Source: Anaerolineales bacterium UBA5195 (GTDB lineage Bacteria; Chloroflexota; Anaerolineae; Anaerolineales; Villigracilaceae). From it: 64,000 bases of DNA. The position numbers and the translations under genes are program-made. The notes beneath the pieces were generated by a model. That model was not told where the DNA came from and did no database searches. It was given only the letters and a program-made list of their open reading frames with translations. The stretch's first letter is position 1. Every line of letters starts with the position of its first letter. Positions 7,050 to 16,175 of this stretch are shown in pieces. Location of the stretch: positions 4,701 through 68,700 of the forward strand of contig DHVZ01000024.1 of assembly GCA_002412925.1 (NCBI GenBank). Direction: 5' to 3'.

Positions 7050-8356
7050 TGAGCGAACAACAACTGACCGTCATGCTGGCGGGGCCGGGCCACGAGGTGG
7101 TCATCTACCAGATGCAGCCCGCCTTCCTGCACGATGCGCGCTTCAACATTGTCGGTACCGCCCAAAACTGGGAGAACCTGCAGGACAACCTGCCCAAGCT
7201 CAAGCCGGAGATGCTGATCCTGCAAGCCGACCTGGCTCCCGGCCCGGATGCCCTGCAAGTCCTGCTGCGCGGGCTGCTGGCCTGGAGCGGACGCGCCATG
7301 ATCATCCTGCCCCCTTCGCAGGCTGGGTTCAAGGGCGCGATCCAGTCGATGGAAGCCGTGGTCAGCGGGGTCTACCTGGCTCCGATTTCCTGGACGGACA
7401 TCGCCGGGCTGGCCTATGGCGCTGGGATCACCGCGCAGGCCAAACTGAGCAGCGTCTCCCCGGCTTCCAGCTTCGGGGCGGCCAGCGACTTTGGCGCCAG
7501 CGCGCTGAACTCCTTTTCCCCGCTGGTGACCGGCACCAAGCGCATCGCCGTGCTCTCGCAAGCCGGTGGCGCGGGCGCTTCTACGATTGCCGAGAACCTG
7601 GGCTACGAACTGGCCACCCGGCTGTCGGTCAAAGCGCTCCTGTTCTCGTTGGGTATGCCACCCGCCGCTTCGGCGCACTTCAAACTGCGCTATGTCCCGA
7701 ACCTGACCGAATTCTTTGAACGCCCTGGGAAGCCTGCCCTGCAAGCCGCCATCCAGCGCGTCGAAGGGTTGGAGATCCTGCTCGCCCCGGAAGACAGCAT
7801 CGAATACGCCACGGGGGTCAAGAACTCCGCGGACGTGCGCGCCCCGAACAGCATCTACTCCAGCCTGCTGGCTGCCGAGGATGGCTCATACGGCGCGTTG
7901 ATCATGGATCTGCCGTCGGATGAATCCGAGTGGATGATCCACTCGCTCTTGTTTGCGAACGTGGCCCTGCTGGTCTATCGCCCGATCCTGGCCGACCTGT
8001 TCGCCGCCCGGCACACGCTCAACATGCTCAACCGCCTCGGCAAACTCCCGCGCGAGGCCACCTACCTGGTGCTGAACCAGGCTTCTGAAAACAGCAGCCT
8101 GACCCCGCGCGCCTTTCAGCAGGAACTCTCGCAGGCATTAGGCTGGGCCCCGCCGATCATCGCTGTGATCGACGCCGACCCGAACGTGCTGGCCGCCCAG
8201 GAGCAGCGTCTGCCAGCGGTCTTGCGCTCCGAGAAGCTCTCGAAGGGCCTGCGCCAGATCATTGGCGCGCTCTTCCCTGGCATGGAACGCGCAGCCAGCG
8301 CCCCTCAAGACAGCGGCCGTTCGATCTTCCGGCTGCCAAAACTACGGTTTGGGTAG
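7049..8356 (+). CDS. tadZ: TadZ/CpaE-type ATPase of the Tad pilus
   Basis: 435 aa. The N-terminal 120 residues resemble an atypical receiver domain. A MinD/ParA-like ATPase follows, with a deviant P-loop AGGAGASTIAEN (about 172-183) lacking the usual lysine before the Ser/Thr, as is common in TadZ/CpaE, and a Walker B-like LIMDLPSD. TadZ proteins place the Tad apparatus at the membrane. It is translationally coupled to cpaB by TAATG. Position before tadA fits the canonical order. Confidence 0.85.
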   Translation: MSEQQLTVMLAGPGHEVVIYQMQPAFLHDARFNIVGTAQNWENLQDNLPKLKPEMLILQADLAPGPDALQVLLRGLLAWSGRAMIILPPSQAGFKGAIQSMEAVVSGVYLAPISWTDIAGLAYGAGITAQAKLSSVSPASSFGAASDFGASALNSFSPLVTGTKRIAVLSQAGGAGASTIAENLGYELATRLSVKALLFSLGMPPAASAHFKLRYVPNLTEFFERPGKPALQAAIQRVEGLEILLAPEDSIEYATGVKNSADVRAPNSIYSSLLAAEDGSYGALIMDLPSDESEWMIHSLLFANVALLVYRPILADLFAARHTLNMLNRLGKLPREATYLVLNQASENSSLTPRAFQQELSQALGWAPPIIAVIDADPNVLAAQEQRLPAVLRSEKLSKGLRQIIGALFPGMERAASAPQDSGRSIFRLPKLRFG

Positions 8357-8362
8357 GCGATT

Positions 8363-9661
8363 ATGGTTCTGAGCATGCTGAACGCCCAATCTGCGGACGC
8401 GGCCCTGGAGGGCCCGGAGCGCGACAAACTGGTCAACGAAGTCATCGACCAGATCAACACCGAGTTCCCGCCCGCCATCCTGACCCGCCCGACGCCCGCC
8501 GAACGCGCCAAGGTCATCGAGCAGGTCATCACCCTGGTCGGTCTGGCCTACCGCCGCCGCAGCCTGCGCCCTGGGCAGGTCGTCGAGCAGCAACTGTCCG
8601 CCGAAATCTCGCGTCGCCTGCTGGGGCTCGGTTTCCTGGATCTGCTCCTGCCACCCGCGCGCACGGACATCTCCGAGATCACGCTCTACTCGCACGGCCT
8701 GCTCCAGATCATGCGCAAGGGCGAAGTCCGCTTCGAGACTGTTCAATTACGCCCTGAGCCGGGTGAAGTCTGGCGCGTGCTGGACCGGCTGCTCGGGCCG
8801 CAGAACAAACGCCTGGACGAATCAAATCCGTCCGTGAACGCCAGGCTGCCTTCCACCGAACACAACCCGGGCGGGGGACGGATCAAGGCCCTGCACTCGG
8901 CCATCGCGCCTCCGGGCCGGATGCCATCGATCAACATCCGCCTGTATGAACAGAAACCGGTTCTGCCCGAATGGCTGATCGAACGCCAGGCGCTCTCGGC
9001 TGAAATGATGGAAACGCTGCGCGAGGCGATGCAATCCGGCAAACGGACTTTGATTTGCGGCGGGACGCGGACCGGCAAGACCACGATGCTCTCGGCCTTG
9101 TGCAACTTCCTGCCCGAAGGCTGGCGGATCGTCAAGATCGAAGACCCGGAAGAGGTCTGGATCGACCGCGAGACCGTCCAGACGATCGAAGCGCGTCCAC
9201 AGGCCAAAGGCACCGAGGTCACGCCCTACAACCTGGCAGATGGCGTCGATGACGCGATGCGCATGTCGCCGGACTACCTGGTGATCGGCGAAGTTCGCGA
9301 TGGACGGGCGGCCATGTCGCTCTTTCGGGCCCTGATGACCGGTCACTCCGGCTGCTGCACCCTGCACGCCGAAAGCCCGCGCGAAACCGCGGACCGCCTG
9401 GCCGGGTTGATGGGCACAGATATGGGCGTCAATCGCGCGGATGCACTGCGGACGGTGGCCAGCGCCATCGATCTCCAGGTGCAGATCAGCATCCGCCACG
9501 ACAAACGGCGCGTGATCTCGATCTCGCAGGTCGAGAAGGAACTCAAGAACGGCTCGGTCTGGTTCAACCCACTCTGGCGCTACGACGAGAGTTCCCCACT
9601 CAACGCCCCACGCTGGATCAAAGCCGGGGACTGGAAACAGGCTGGCCTGGAGGAAAGCTGA
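8363..9661 (+). CDS. tadA: TadA/CpaF secretion ATPase
   Basis: 432-aa hexameric traffic ATPase that powers Flp pilus assembly. The N-terminal domain (SEITLYSHG region) is followed by the RecA-like core: Walker A GGTRTGKTT (about 234-242), Asp box, Walker B LVIGEVRDG (about 306-314) and a His box GHSGCCTLHAE. It starts six bases after tadZ and its stop overlaps tadB by one base. Length and motifs are complete, so it should be active. Confidence 0.95.
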   Translation: MVLSMLNAQSADAALEGPERDKLVNEVIDQINTEFPPAILTRPTPAERAKVIEQVITLVGLAYRRRSLRPGQVVEQQLSAEISRRLLGLGFLDLLLPPARTDISEITLYSHGLLQIMRKGEVRFETVQLRPEPGEVWRVLDRLLGPQNKRLDESNPSVNARLPSTEHNPGGGRIKALHSAIAPPGRMPSINIRLYEQKPVLPEWLIERQALSAEMMETLREAMQSGKRTLICGGTRTGKTTMLSALCNFLPEGWRIVKIEDPEEVWIDRETVQTIEARPQAKGTEVTPYNLADGVDDAMRMSPDYLVIGEVRDGRAAMSLFRALMTGHSGCCTLHAESPRETADRLAGLMGTDMGVNRADALRTVASAIDLQVQISIRHDKRRVISISQVEKELKNGSVWFNPLWRYDESSPLNAPRWIKAGDWKQAGLEES

Positions 9662-10542
9662 TGTCTGGATTGATCTTTCTGATTGCGGTGCTGTCCGCAC
9701 TTTTAGCGCTCTGGCTGGCCTTCCCGCGTCGGGTCAAAGCGGGTGTCCTGAACGAGATTTACACGCTCGAGAGCGCCAGGAGCATGCAGGCGCTCGATCC
9801 CGGTTCCCTGGAATACCAACTCCTGGCCGCCGGGCTGACCTTGAAACCGGTCACCTTTCGCGTCCTGACCTGCGGCGCGGCCCTGGCCGCCTTTGCGCTG
9901 GGGGCTTCCTTGCTGGGTGGGCTGGTGGGTCTCGTGCTCGGGGGGATCGCCTGGTACGTGCCGCAAGCCTGGCTGAAGGACAAAGTCCAGGGTCGCGGCA
10001 AAGCGATCGACAAAATCCTGCCGATTGCGATCGGGCGGATCGCCGCGGGGCTGCTGGCGGGCGGTTCGCCTTCTGAAGTTTTGCAGGAAACGGCGGACAG
10101 CCTGGAGATCGAAGGCCGAACCCCGCTGGCTCCAGAACTCTCCCTGACCGCCGTGGAAATGCGCGTCAAGGATCGCCAGGAAGCCCTGCGTTCCCTGGCC
10201 GAACGCTCACCGTCCACCTCGCTCGCCAACCTGGCCATGCTGTTGGATGGTTACATGGAAGCGGGCGGTGGCAAGTACGCCGAGACCCTGCTCTCGATTT
10301 CCGCGCGCGTCCAGCAGATCCTGATGGCGCGCAACCGCGCTTCGGCCAAGGCCGGGGATGTGATGGTCTCGGTCATGACCCTGCCGGGTGTGCTGATTCT
10401 CGTACTCGGCTACCTGTCGCTCGATCCGCTGATCGCGAGGTCGCTGCATTCGCTGGTGGTGCAGCTCGTCCTGGGCGGGGTGGTGCTGACGATGGTGGCC
10501 GGATATTTCATCATGCGTTCGATGATTCAGGAGGCGGTATGA
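9661..10542 (+). CDS. tadB: TadB-like inner-membrane platform protein
   Basis: 293-aa GspF-type protein. It has an N-terminal transmembrane helix (2-20), two more near 60-100, a cytoplasmic helical T2SSF domain (about 115-235) and a C-terminal helix pair. TadB and TadC form the membrane platform with TadA. It overlaps tadA by one base (TGATG) and tadC by four (ATGA), implying coupled translation. Confidence 0.88.
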   Translation: MSGLIFLIAVLSALLALWLAFPRRVKAGVLNEIYTLESARSMQALDPGSLEYQLLAAGLTLKPVTFRVLTCGAALAAFALGASLLGGLVGLVLGGIAWYVPQAWLKDKVQGRGKAIDKILPIAIGRIAAGLLAGGSPSEVLQETADSLEIEGRTPLAPELSLTAVEMRVKDRQEALRSLAERSPSTSLANLAMLLDGYMEAGGGKYAETLLSISARVQQILMARNRASAKAGDVMVSVMTLPGVLILVLGYLSLDPLIARSLHSLVVQLVLGGVVLTMVAGYFIMRSMIQEAV

Positions 10543-11414
10543 CCGGGTTGATCTACTTTGTGGGTATCGCCGTGACATTGTTCATTGTCTATGCAATGGT
10601 GGAGTTCGTCTGGCAGCGCGCGCCGCACGGTCACCTGGCGGAGGCCTTCGGCCCGGCAGAGGCTGCCCAAAAGCTGAGCGGTCTGCGTGGAGCGCTTTCC
10701 CCCCTGGACAGGCCGGTGCAGAAATTCGCCTCGCCCGGCCTGCTGCGCAAGCTCTCTGCCAACCTGTACTGGGCGCAGATGGGTGGCAAGTGGTTGGGTT
10801 GGAACGCGGTCCAGTATATCGGCTTGCAGATCGCTATCGTTACAGCTGCGCTGGTGGGCGGGACCATCTTGACCCGTGGCGATCCGGTCTTCACCGGCCT
10901 GGCCGCGCTCCTGGCCTTCAATTTTCCCGGCATCTCGCTCAATGGGGCAGCCAGGCGCACGCGCCGCAACTTGCTCTCGCAGCTGCCCGAGTTCATCCAA
11001 CTGGTCTCGGCCCAGATGGCGGCCAACGTCAGCCTGGATCAGGCCATCCGGCGCGTCAGCAAAGCGCCCAGCCTGGTCGGGGCCTGGATGCGGAATGTCA
11101 TCCAGCAGTCCCAGGGCCGCGACCTGATCGAGCAGATCCAGCGCGAGGCGCAGGCCTCGCTGATGCCGGAACTGATCGGGATGGGTGTCCAGCTGTCCTT
11201 CATCAAACGCGGCACCGCCCAGCAAGAATTGATGGGTCAACTCGCCATCAGCATCGCTTCGGAATACATCGGGCAGGCCGAACAGCGCGCCGAGAAGCTC
11301 GGCTCGGAACTGGTCGTGCCGATGGTTGTCTTCTACTTCATCCCGTTCCTGGCCACGATCATGGTTGTGATCGGTTACCCGGTCGTGGTTGGCCTGTTCG
11401 GAGGGCTGGGCTGA
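10539..11414 (+). CDS. tadC: TadC-like inner-membrane platform protein
   Basis: 291 aa, a paralogue of tadB. An N-terminal transmembrane helix (4-24) and a hydrophobic pair around 95-130 precede a T2SSF domain containing LPEFIQLVSAQMAANVSL and a C-terminal helix. Overlaps on both sides are ATGA and TGATG. It pairs with TadB as the pilus assembly platform. Confidence 0.88.
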   Translation: MTGLIYFVGIAVTLFIVYAMVEFVWQRAPHGHLAEAFGPAEAAQKLSGLRGALSPLDRPVQKFASPGLLRKLSANLYWAQMGGKWLGWNAVQYIGLQIAIVTAALVGGTILTRGDPVFTGLAALLAFNFPGISLNGAARRTRRNLLSQLPEFIQLVSAQMAANVSLDQAIRRVSKAPSLVGAWMRNVIQQSQGRDLIEQIQREAQASLMPELIGMGVQLSFIKRGTAQQELMGQLAISIASEYIGQAEQRAEKLGSELVVPMVVFYFIPFLATIMVVIGYPVVVGLFGGLG

Positions 11415-11998
11415 TGTTGCGCGACCGCCTCGGTTTCGCCTTCTTCGCCTTCGCCGCCCTGCTGGCTGGCATCGTGACCTGGGAGCAGCCGTCCCTCTTG
11501 GGTTGGCTGAATACCGCCCACAACCTGCTCGTGGCGGTTTTGTACGCCGTGCGCCTGCCTGCCCAGAAGTCGGATCGCGTCGGGCTGTATCTGGGATTGC
11601 TGGCCGCCCTGCTGCCCTCTCTCGGTGCAAGCCTGAACATTCCCGCCCTGGCTGGAACCCGGTTCGAAGCGGTCTCGATGACCTGGACGCTGGCTGGTGG
11701 GGCCGGTACCCTGCTGATCCTCTGGTCGCTGGCCCACCTCGGACGGCGTTTTGGGATCGCGCCTGCCGATCGCGGGCTGGTGGTCTCCGGCCCATACCGT
11801 TTCGTGCGCCATCCGATCTACAGCGGCGAGCTGCTCCTGCGCCTGGCGCTCTCGGCTGGAAACCCGGGCGCGCCGCTGGTTTTCTCGGTGCTGCTCTACC
11901 TGCAAGTCCTGCGCGCTTTGCGCGAAGAGCAGATCATCGCCGGGTACGCGGAATATGCCAACGCGGTGCGCTGGCGGCTGATCCCCGGCGTTTTCTAG
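11414..11998 (+). CDS. Isoprenylcysteine/phospholipid methyltransferase-like membrane protein
   Basis: 194 aa. Four or five hydrophobic segments precede the ICMT/PEMT signature GPYRFVRHPIY and a C-terminal acidic E-E followed by Y.Y. The family transfers a methyl group from S-adenosylmethionine to membrane or prenyl substrates. The start is the ATG overlapping the tadC stop; the longer open frame from 10790 only runs through tadC. Its place inside a Tad operon is unusual and suggests modification of a pilus component or lipid, but the substrate is unknown. Confidence 0.8.
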   Translation: MLRDRLGFAFFAFAALLAGIVTWEQPSLLGWLNTAHNLLVAVLYAVRLPAQKSDRVGLYLGLLAALLPSLGASLNIPALAGTRFEAVSMTWTLAGGAGTLLILWSLAHLGRRFGIAPADRGLVVSGPYRFVRHPIYSGELLLRLALSAGNPGAPLVFSVLLYLQVLRALREEQIIAGYAEYANAVRWRLIPGVF

Positions 11999-12050
11999 GT
12001 GATTTCGACTTAAGGTCGTGACACAACATTCCGTTCAAAGGAGTTTCTCA

Positions 12051-12479
12051 ATGAAGTTCAGCAAGAAGTTTTTCATCGTTCTGGGGCTGGTCGCCATGCT
12101 TGCCAGCCTGTTCGTCTCGACGGCCTTTGCCGGTGGGATCAAGACCAAAGGTTTTGCCGTGGTCGACAAGTACGCCGTGCTCAGCAACCAGCCGCTGACC
12201 CTGCAATTCAAGGGCCACCTGGCCTGCGACAAGGCCGATATTTCCGGCTCGGTCAGCGGCAAGAACCTCTACGTCAGCCTCCGGGACGTCAAGTTCATCG
12301 GCGGCGGGAAGCCCTGTGACGACAACCGCTCGAAAGGCTTCACAAAGCAGATTTCCTTCACGAACCTGGTGCCGGGCAACTATACCGTCTACGTCAATCC
12401 GGATGGGAACGGGAAGTGGCAGAAAAAATTCAAGGTGGTCGCTCCACTGCTGCCGACACCGACCCCGGCCAAACCGTAA
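12051..12479 (+). CDS. Small secreted protein
   Basis: 142 aa starting at MKFSKKFFIV, chosen because AAAGGAG lies eight bases upstream. It has a clear Sec signal peptide ending near STAFAGG. The mature part is about 110 residues, beta-rich, with two cysteines (HLACD, KPCDD) that could form a disulphide, and a short Pro/Thr tail. No family is recognised. Position within the pilus operon suggests a surface or assembly accessory. Confidence 0.7.
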   Translation: MKFSKKFFIVLGLVAMLASLFVSTAFAGGIKTKGFAVVDKYAVLSNQPLTLQFKGHLACDKADISGSVSGKNLYVSLRDVKFIGGGKPCDDNRSKGFTKQISFTNLVPGNYTVYVNPDGNGKWQKKFKVVAPLLPTPTPAKP

Positions 12480-12492
12480 TCCAGAAACCTAA

Positions 12493-12524
12493 GGTTGAGG
12501 GGCAGGCTTGCCTGCCCCTCAACC
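12493..12524. promoter_or_regulatory. Perfect 14-bp intercistronic stem-loop
   Basis: GGTTGAGGGGCAGG-CTTG-CCTGCCCCTCAACC lies between two secreted-protein genes. There is no T-tract, so it is more likely an mRNA processing or stability element, or a partial terminator, than a full intrinsic terminator. Confidence 0.7.
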
Positions 12525-12536
12525 AGGGAACCCAGC

Positions 12537-13064
12537 ATGCCCAAGATCTCTCTGGTTGCCTTCCTGCTCGCATTCACCTGGCAGGGCCTGACCTTTTCGT
12601 CGCCGAGCACCTGGTCTTTCACCGGTCTGGTCACGGAAACCCGCCAGGTTTCTCTGATGGGCTTTCCCGCGGAAGTTGCCCGGGTGCAGTCCGCCGATTT
12701 CGAGGCTTGGGTCATCCAACGCATGGACGAAGGCCTGTTCGAGGTGGTTCTGGGCAACGCGCAGCCCGGTGACCGGGTGCGGGTCAGCATCAGCGGGCCG
12801 CAGGTCTCGAAAAAGGGTCTGGATTGGAAGGAGTGCGAACCGGCTGACTCAAACTACTGCCGCCTGGGCTCGCTCTATGACGATGGCCTGCTCGCGCTGG
12901 ACTGGAACGTCCCGCTCTCGCCGAGCAATGCGTTCATCCATCTCGGTCATCCCAACCCCTCCTGGCATCAGGCGCTGTTTTGGAAGACGGAGAAGTTGAG
13001 CCACATTCCTCAGCGCCGCTCCCGGTCTGGCCTGCCTGGATGCCGCCTGGCGCTGCCCCGTTGA
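12537..13064 (+). CDS. Secreted protein in the pilus operon
   Basis: 175 aa from MPKISLVAF, with AGGGA just upstream. A hydrophobic leader (about 4-22) suggests export. The mature part has the pair CEPADSNYC that could make a disulphide, and a basic C-terminus. No family is recognised. It sits immediately behind the stem-loop and is followed by another secreted protein. Confidence 0.6.
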   Translation: MPKISLVAFLLAFTWQGLTFSSPSTWSFTGLVTETRQVSLMGFPAEVARVQSADFEAWVIQRMDEGLFEVVLGNAQPGDRVRVSISGPQVSKKGLDWKECEPADSNYCRLGSLYDDGLLALDWNVPLSPSNAFIHLGHPNPSWHQALFWKTEKLSHIPQRRSRSGLPGCRLALPR

Positions 13065-13117
13065 AATTCGGGCCCGTTGACGAAGACCTTGTTCGATTTT
13101 CTCAGTCAGGAGGCCGC

Positions 13118-13756
13118 ATGAAATTCATCCGCTTTGTGTTGATCGCCATCTCCCTGTTTTCGATTTCGGCCAGGCCCGCGCCGGATTCGGTTTTTCCTGA
13201 GATTACTGCCGGGCTGACCGAGGCGGTTGTGGGTCTCAACCCCCAGACCGGCACTCCCAGCGGCTGGTACACCTCGGACGTGACCCTCCACATCCTCGCG
13301 CCTGCCGATCTTCTGGCCAACGGGAAACCGCTGCCGGGCGGCCAGCTGACCATTTCCGATGAAGGCCAGCACCAGGTTGAATTCCAGCCCGGGCCTGGCG
13401 GAGAGGCCAATCGGGTCACCCAGTTCGTGAGCATTGATAAGACCCCGCCGCGCGTGATCTGGCTGACCGAGCAAAACTCAGCCATCTCAGGCCATGTAGC
13501 CTTGAGCGCTGAAATCACGGACGCTGTCTCCGGGATTTGCAGTCTCGAGTGGTCTCTCGATCATGGCAGCAACTGGGAGTCGCAGTTCATCTCCTCGCCT
13601 AACCCCAGCGAAATGCCAGATGTGCATGAAACCACCTGGTCGCTGCATCGGGATTTGGCTGATTTTGAAAAGGGTGTGCAGCTCGTGCTTTTACGCGCCT
13701 GGGACTGCGCGGGGAATCTCAGCCCCGGTGAGATCCTGGTCTTCCGGGTGGAGTAG
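13118..13756 (+). CDS. Secreted Ig-like (OmpL47-type) domain protein
   Basis: 212 aa from MKFIRFVLIA, set by CAGGAGG five bases upstream; the longer frame from 12980 would hide the signal peptide. It has a Sec signal (about 1-22) and then two Ig-like modules, recognisable from GWYTSDVTLHI and the hinge SIDKTPP. Such repeats occur in surface adhesins. It ends four bases before a larger protein with the same repeats. Confidence 0.7.
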   Translation: MKFIRFVLIAISLFSISARPAPDSVFPEITAGLTEAVVGLNPQTGTPSGWYTSDVTLHILAPADLLANGKPLPGGQLTISDEGQHQVEFQPGPGGEANRVTQFVSIDKTPPRVIWLTEQNSAISGHVALSAEITDAVSGICSLEWSLDHGSNWESQFISSPNPSEMPDVHETTWSLHRDLADFEKGVQLVLLRAWDCAGNLSPGEILVFRVE

Positions 13757-13759
13757 CCG

Positions 13760-15907
13760 ATGAAAGAGAAAAGCATGCTTGATCGCAAATCACTGCTAAC
13801 CCTGGTTTCCATCGGCCTGGGGCTGGGTCTGCTGATTACCGGCCTGGCCTGGCCCTGGTGGAGCCTGAGCCTGGTTGGCGCGTCCCTGTTGTTAACCGGC
13901 GCATGGTTGAACGTGCAACAGCGTTTTCCATCTGCCGGTCCCCGTCAGGGGATTCCAAAGCCTGTGTTGCTGCTGGCGGTTGTTGCGGCGATGGCGCTGG
14001 TCTATCTTTTCCCGGAACTGTTCGTCCCCGGCTGCGGCGGGATGCCGCGCGCCTTTGCGGGCTGCCCGGCTGCCTGCCGCGTCACTACCTGTACCGATTG
14101 GGATGCGCCCGGCGAGAATGGCTGCGATGCCAGGCCACCGCACAAGGGCTGCTGCGTTTCGTACGAGACCAGCTGCGTGGAAGGCTGCGGAGATGAGGAT
14201 CCCGACGACCCGCCTCCCCCGGTTTACCGGCCTCCCACAGTTTCAGGAACGATTGGTTGCGCGGTTCCTGGCGCGGAAGGATGGTGTCTGAGCGGGGCTG
14301 CGCTCAACCTGTCCGCCAGCGACCCGCAAGGGTACGCGCTCACGATCAGCGGCGATCTTGCCGGGGCAGCCTTTTCCTGCGCAGGCCCGGCTTGTTCGCA
14401 GGCGCTCCCGATTGGCAGTGGAACGACCCATTTCCAGGCCTCTGCGCCCGCTTCCGGGCTGTCGTCTGCGCTGGGAAGTGCGCCTTTTGCTTTCGATCCA
14501 ACCCCGCCAACAGCCACGCTGGTCATCTCAGGGACAAATGGCGCAAGTGGCTGGTACACAGCCGCCTCCGTCTCTGTGACTGGAGCGGATGCCACTTCCG
14601 GGATCTCGGTTACCCAGGTCAGCGTGGATGGCGGCCCCTGGCAGTCTTCCGCGACATTGCTGGAAGGAACACATTCAGTTGTTGGGCGCGCGCTGGATCA
14701 CGCCGGGAATCTGATCCTCACTCCGGCCCAGGTTGTGAAGGTGGATGCCACGGCCCCAACCATCTCGGCCTCGGTCTCACCCGGCACGCGGCTGACAGAT
14801 TGGTATCTCTCGAAGGTGAGCGTCTCGGCCAGTGTCCTGGATGTCACCAGCGGGATTGGATTAACTGAATACCGGCTGAACGGGGGAAGCTGGGAACCCG
14901 GTGACCAATTGACCATCCTGGCAGACGGTCTGCATACTGTGGATTTCCGTACGACCGACCGGGCCGGGAACGCAAGCAGCGCCTCGCTCTCGATCATGCT
15001 GGATGCCACCCCGCCCAAGTCGGCCTTCTCCCAGCCCCTCGAAGGCACAACGCTGAAAGTAACCGGAACTGTGCTGCTCTCGGGCATCTCAATCGATGCG
15101 CTCTCGGGCCTGGCAGCCACCGAAATCTCCCTGGATGATGGCGAGACCTGGCAGGCTCTTCCGCAGACTGACGGGGTCTGGTCGTATGCGTGGGATACCC
15201 TGCGCGTCCGGGACGGCCTCTACACCCTCCTGGTGCGTGCCGATGATCAGGCGGGCAACCGCGAGAATACAGCGCGGGTGCGGATCATTGTGGGCAACCG
15301 GCCTCCGAAAGTGGAAATCCAGGATTCCTGGTGGTTGTGGGAGGCCGGGGATCTCAAAGTCCAGCAGCGGCAAATTTCCATTCGGGATGTCACCCTGCGG
15401 ATCTCATGCGCGCCCTATCATCCGGATGTGGTGCTGGTCTACACCGGCGAGAATTTCCCGGCCAGCGTGACTTGGGATCGCCGGTGTGGAAATGGCGCCT
15501 ATGCCGCCGAGAGTGGTGATTACCCCGTGACCCTGATGGCCTGCGATACCTTTGGGCATTGCGCGGAGGACTCGGGTTTCATCAAGGTCCCGTTGATTGC
15601 GCCACCCGCGCCCACAAAAACGCCGACCGTCGAGCCAGCGGTTGCCGCAACCGCAACCCCGGAAGCGACACGGTCAGTTCAAAAGCCGCACCCGACTCCG
15701 ACACGCCTGGTTCCCCCGCCTGTTGTGACACCGGTTCCTGTACCTGCTGCACCATTCCCCCAGCCCGCCTGGCTGGCCTGGTCGCTGGGAATCTTGCTGG
15801 CCGGATTGCTGGCGCTGGCGACCGCGGCTGTGCTTGACCCGCGTCCACGCGCGCTGCGCAGGCTGGGAAAGACCCTGGAAGGATTGGCGCGTGATGGACA
15901 GGCCTGA
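13760..15907 (+). CDS. Large membrane-anchored Ig-repeat surface protein
   Basis: 715 aa. Two N-terminal hydrophobic segments (about 12-48 and 68-86) precede a cysteine-dense region (about 90-150), then at least three Ig-like repeats marked by GWYTAASVSV, DWYLSKVSVS and hinges VDATAPT and LDATPPK. A Thr/Pro-rich stalk and a C-terminal transmembrane helix followed by basic residues close the protein. This is adhesin-like architecture, possibly the pilus-associated surface component. It overlaps the next small gene by 14 bases. Confidence 0.7.
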   Translation: MKEKSMLDRKSLLTLVSIGLGLGLLITGLAWPWWSLSLVGASLLLTGAWLNVQQRFPSAGPRQGIPKPVLLLAVVAAMALVYLFPELFVPGCGGMPRAFAGCPAACRVTTCTDWDAPGENGCDARPPHKGCCVSYETSCVEGCGDEDPDDPPPPVYRPPTVSGTIGCAVPGAEGWCLSGAALNLSASDPQGYALTISGDLAGAAFSCAGPACSQALPIGSGTTHFQASAPASGLSSALGSAPFAFDPTPPTATLVISGTNGASGWYTAASVSVTGADATSGISVTQVSVDGGPWQSSATLLEGTHSVVGRALDHAGNLILTPAQVVKVDATAPTISASVSPGTRLTDWYLSKVSVSASVLDVTSGIGLTEYRLNGGSWEPGDQLTILADGLHTVDFRTTDRAGNASSASLSIMLDATPPKSAFSQPLEGTTLKVTGTVLLSGISIDALSGLAATEISLDDGETWQALPQTDGVWSYAWDTLRVRDGLYTLLVRADDQAGNRENTARVRIIVGNRPPKVEIQDSWWLWEAGDLKVQQRQISIRDVTLRISCAPYHPDVVLVYTGENFPASVTWDRRCGNGAYAAESGDYPVTLMACDTFGHCAEDSGFIKVPLIAPPAPTKTPTVEPAVAATATPEATRSVQKPHPTPTRLVPPPVVTPVPVPAAPFPQPAWLAWSLGILLAGLLALATAAVLDPRPRALRRLGKTLEGLARDGQA

Positions 15908-16166
15908 ACTGCTGGCCTTCTTTGAAAAGCGCGAAATCGAGACCCGGCGCATCCCGCTGAAGGTTTTGGAGCGCGCCCGCAAGGTAGTGGAGCGCATTGA
16001 AGGTGGTCAGCCCATCTGGAAACTGCGTGGAAAACGAATGCACTATGACCGCTGCCGGATCTCCATCCCGGTCGGTCGCCGTTGGCGGATGCTGGCCGCT
16101 GACCTGGACGGCGTAGTTCGGGTGCGCTGCATCCTGTCTCACGAATCGTATAACAGCCAGAAATAG
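15894..16166 (+). CDS. Small basic protein, possibly RelE/ParE-like
   Basis: 90 aa, beginning at MDRPELLAFF inside the end of the preceding gene. A basic helix pair is followed by strands with RCRISIPVGRRWRML and LSHESYN, resembling the fold pattern of RelE/ParE toxins. No antitoxin-like partner lies beside it, so a structural or regulatory role in the pilus operon is equally possible. Function unassigned. Confidence 0.5.
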   Translation: MDRPELLAFFEKREIETRRIPLKVLERARKVVERIEGGQPIWKLRGKRMHYDRCRISIPVGRRWRMLAADLDGVVRVRCILSHESYNSQK

Positions 16167-16175
16167 GAGCATCTG

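Noticed and set aside
6955..7719. Long alternative-frame ORFs in the GC-rich pilus genes
   Set aside because: Arg/Pro-rich shadow frames of cpaB and tadZ without motifs; similar shadows occur throughout both GC-rich cores.
10790..11413. 402-codon frame extending the methyltransferase upstream
   Set aside because: Its first 208 codons are a shadow of tadC; the ATG overlapping the tadC stop gives a normal-sized ICMT protein.
12980..13117. N-terminal extension of the secreted Ig-like protein
   Set aside because: Would bury the signal peptide and overlaps the preceding gene; CAGGAGG supports 13118.
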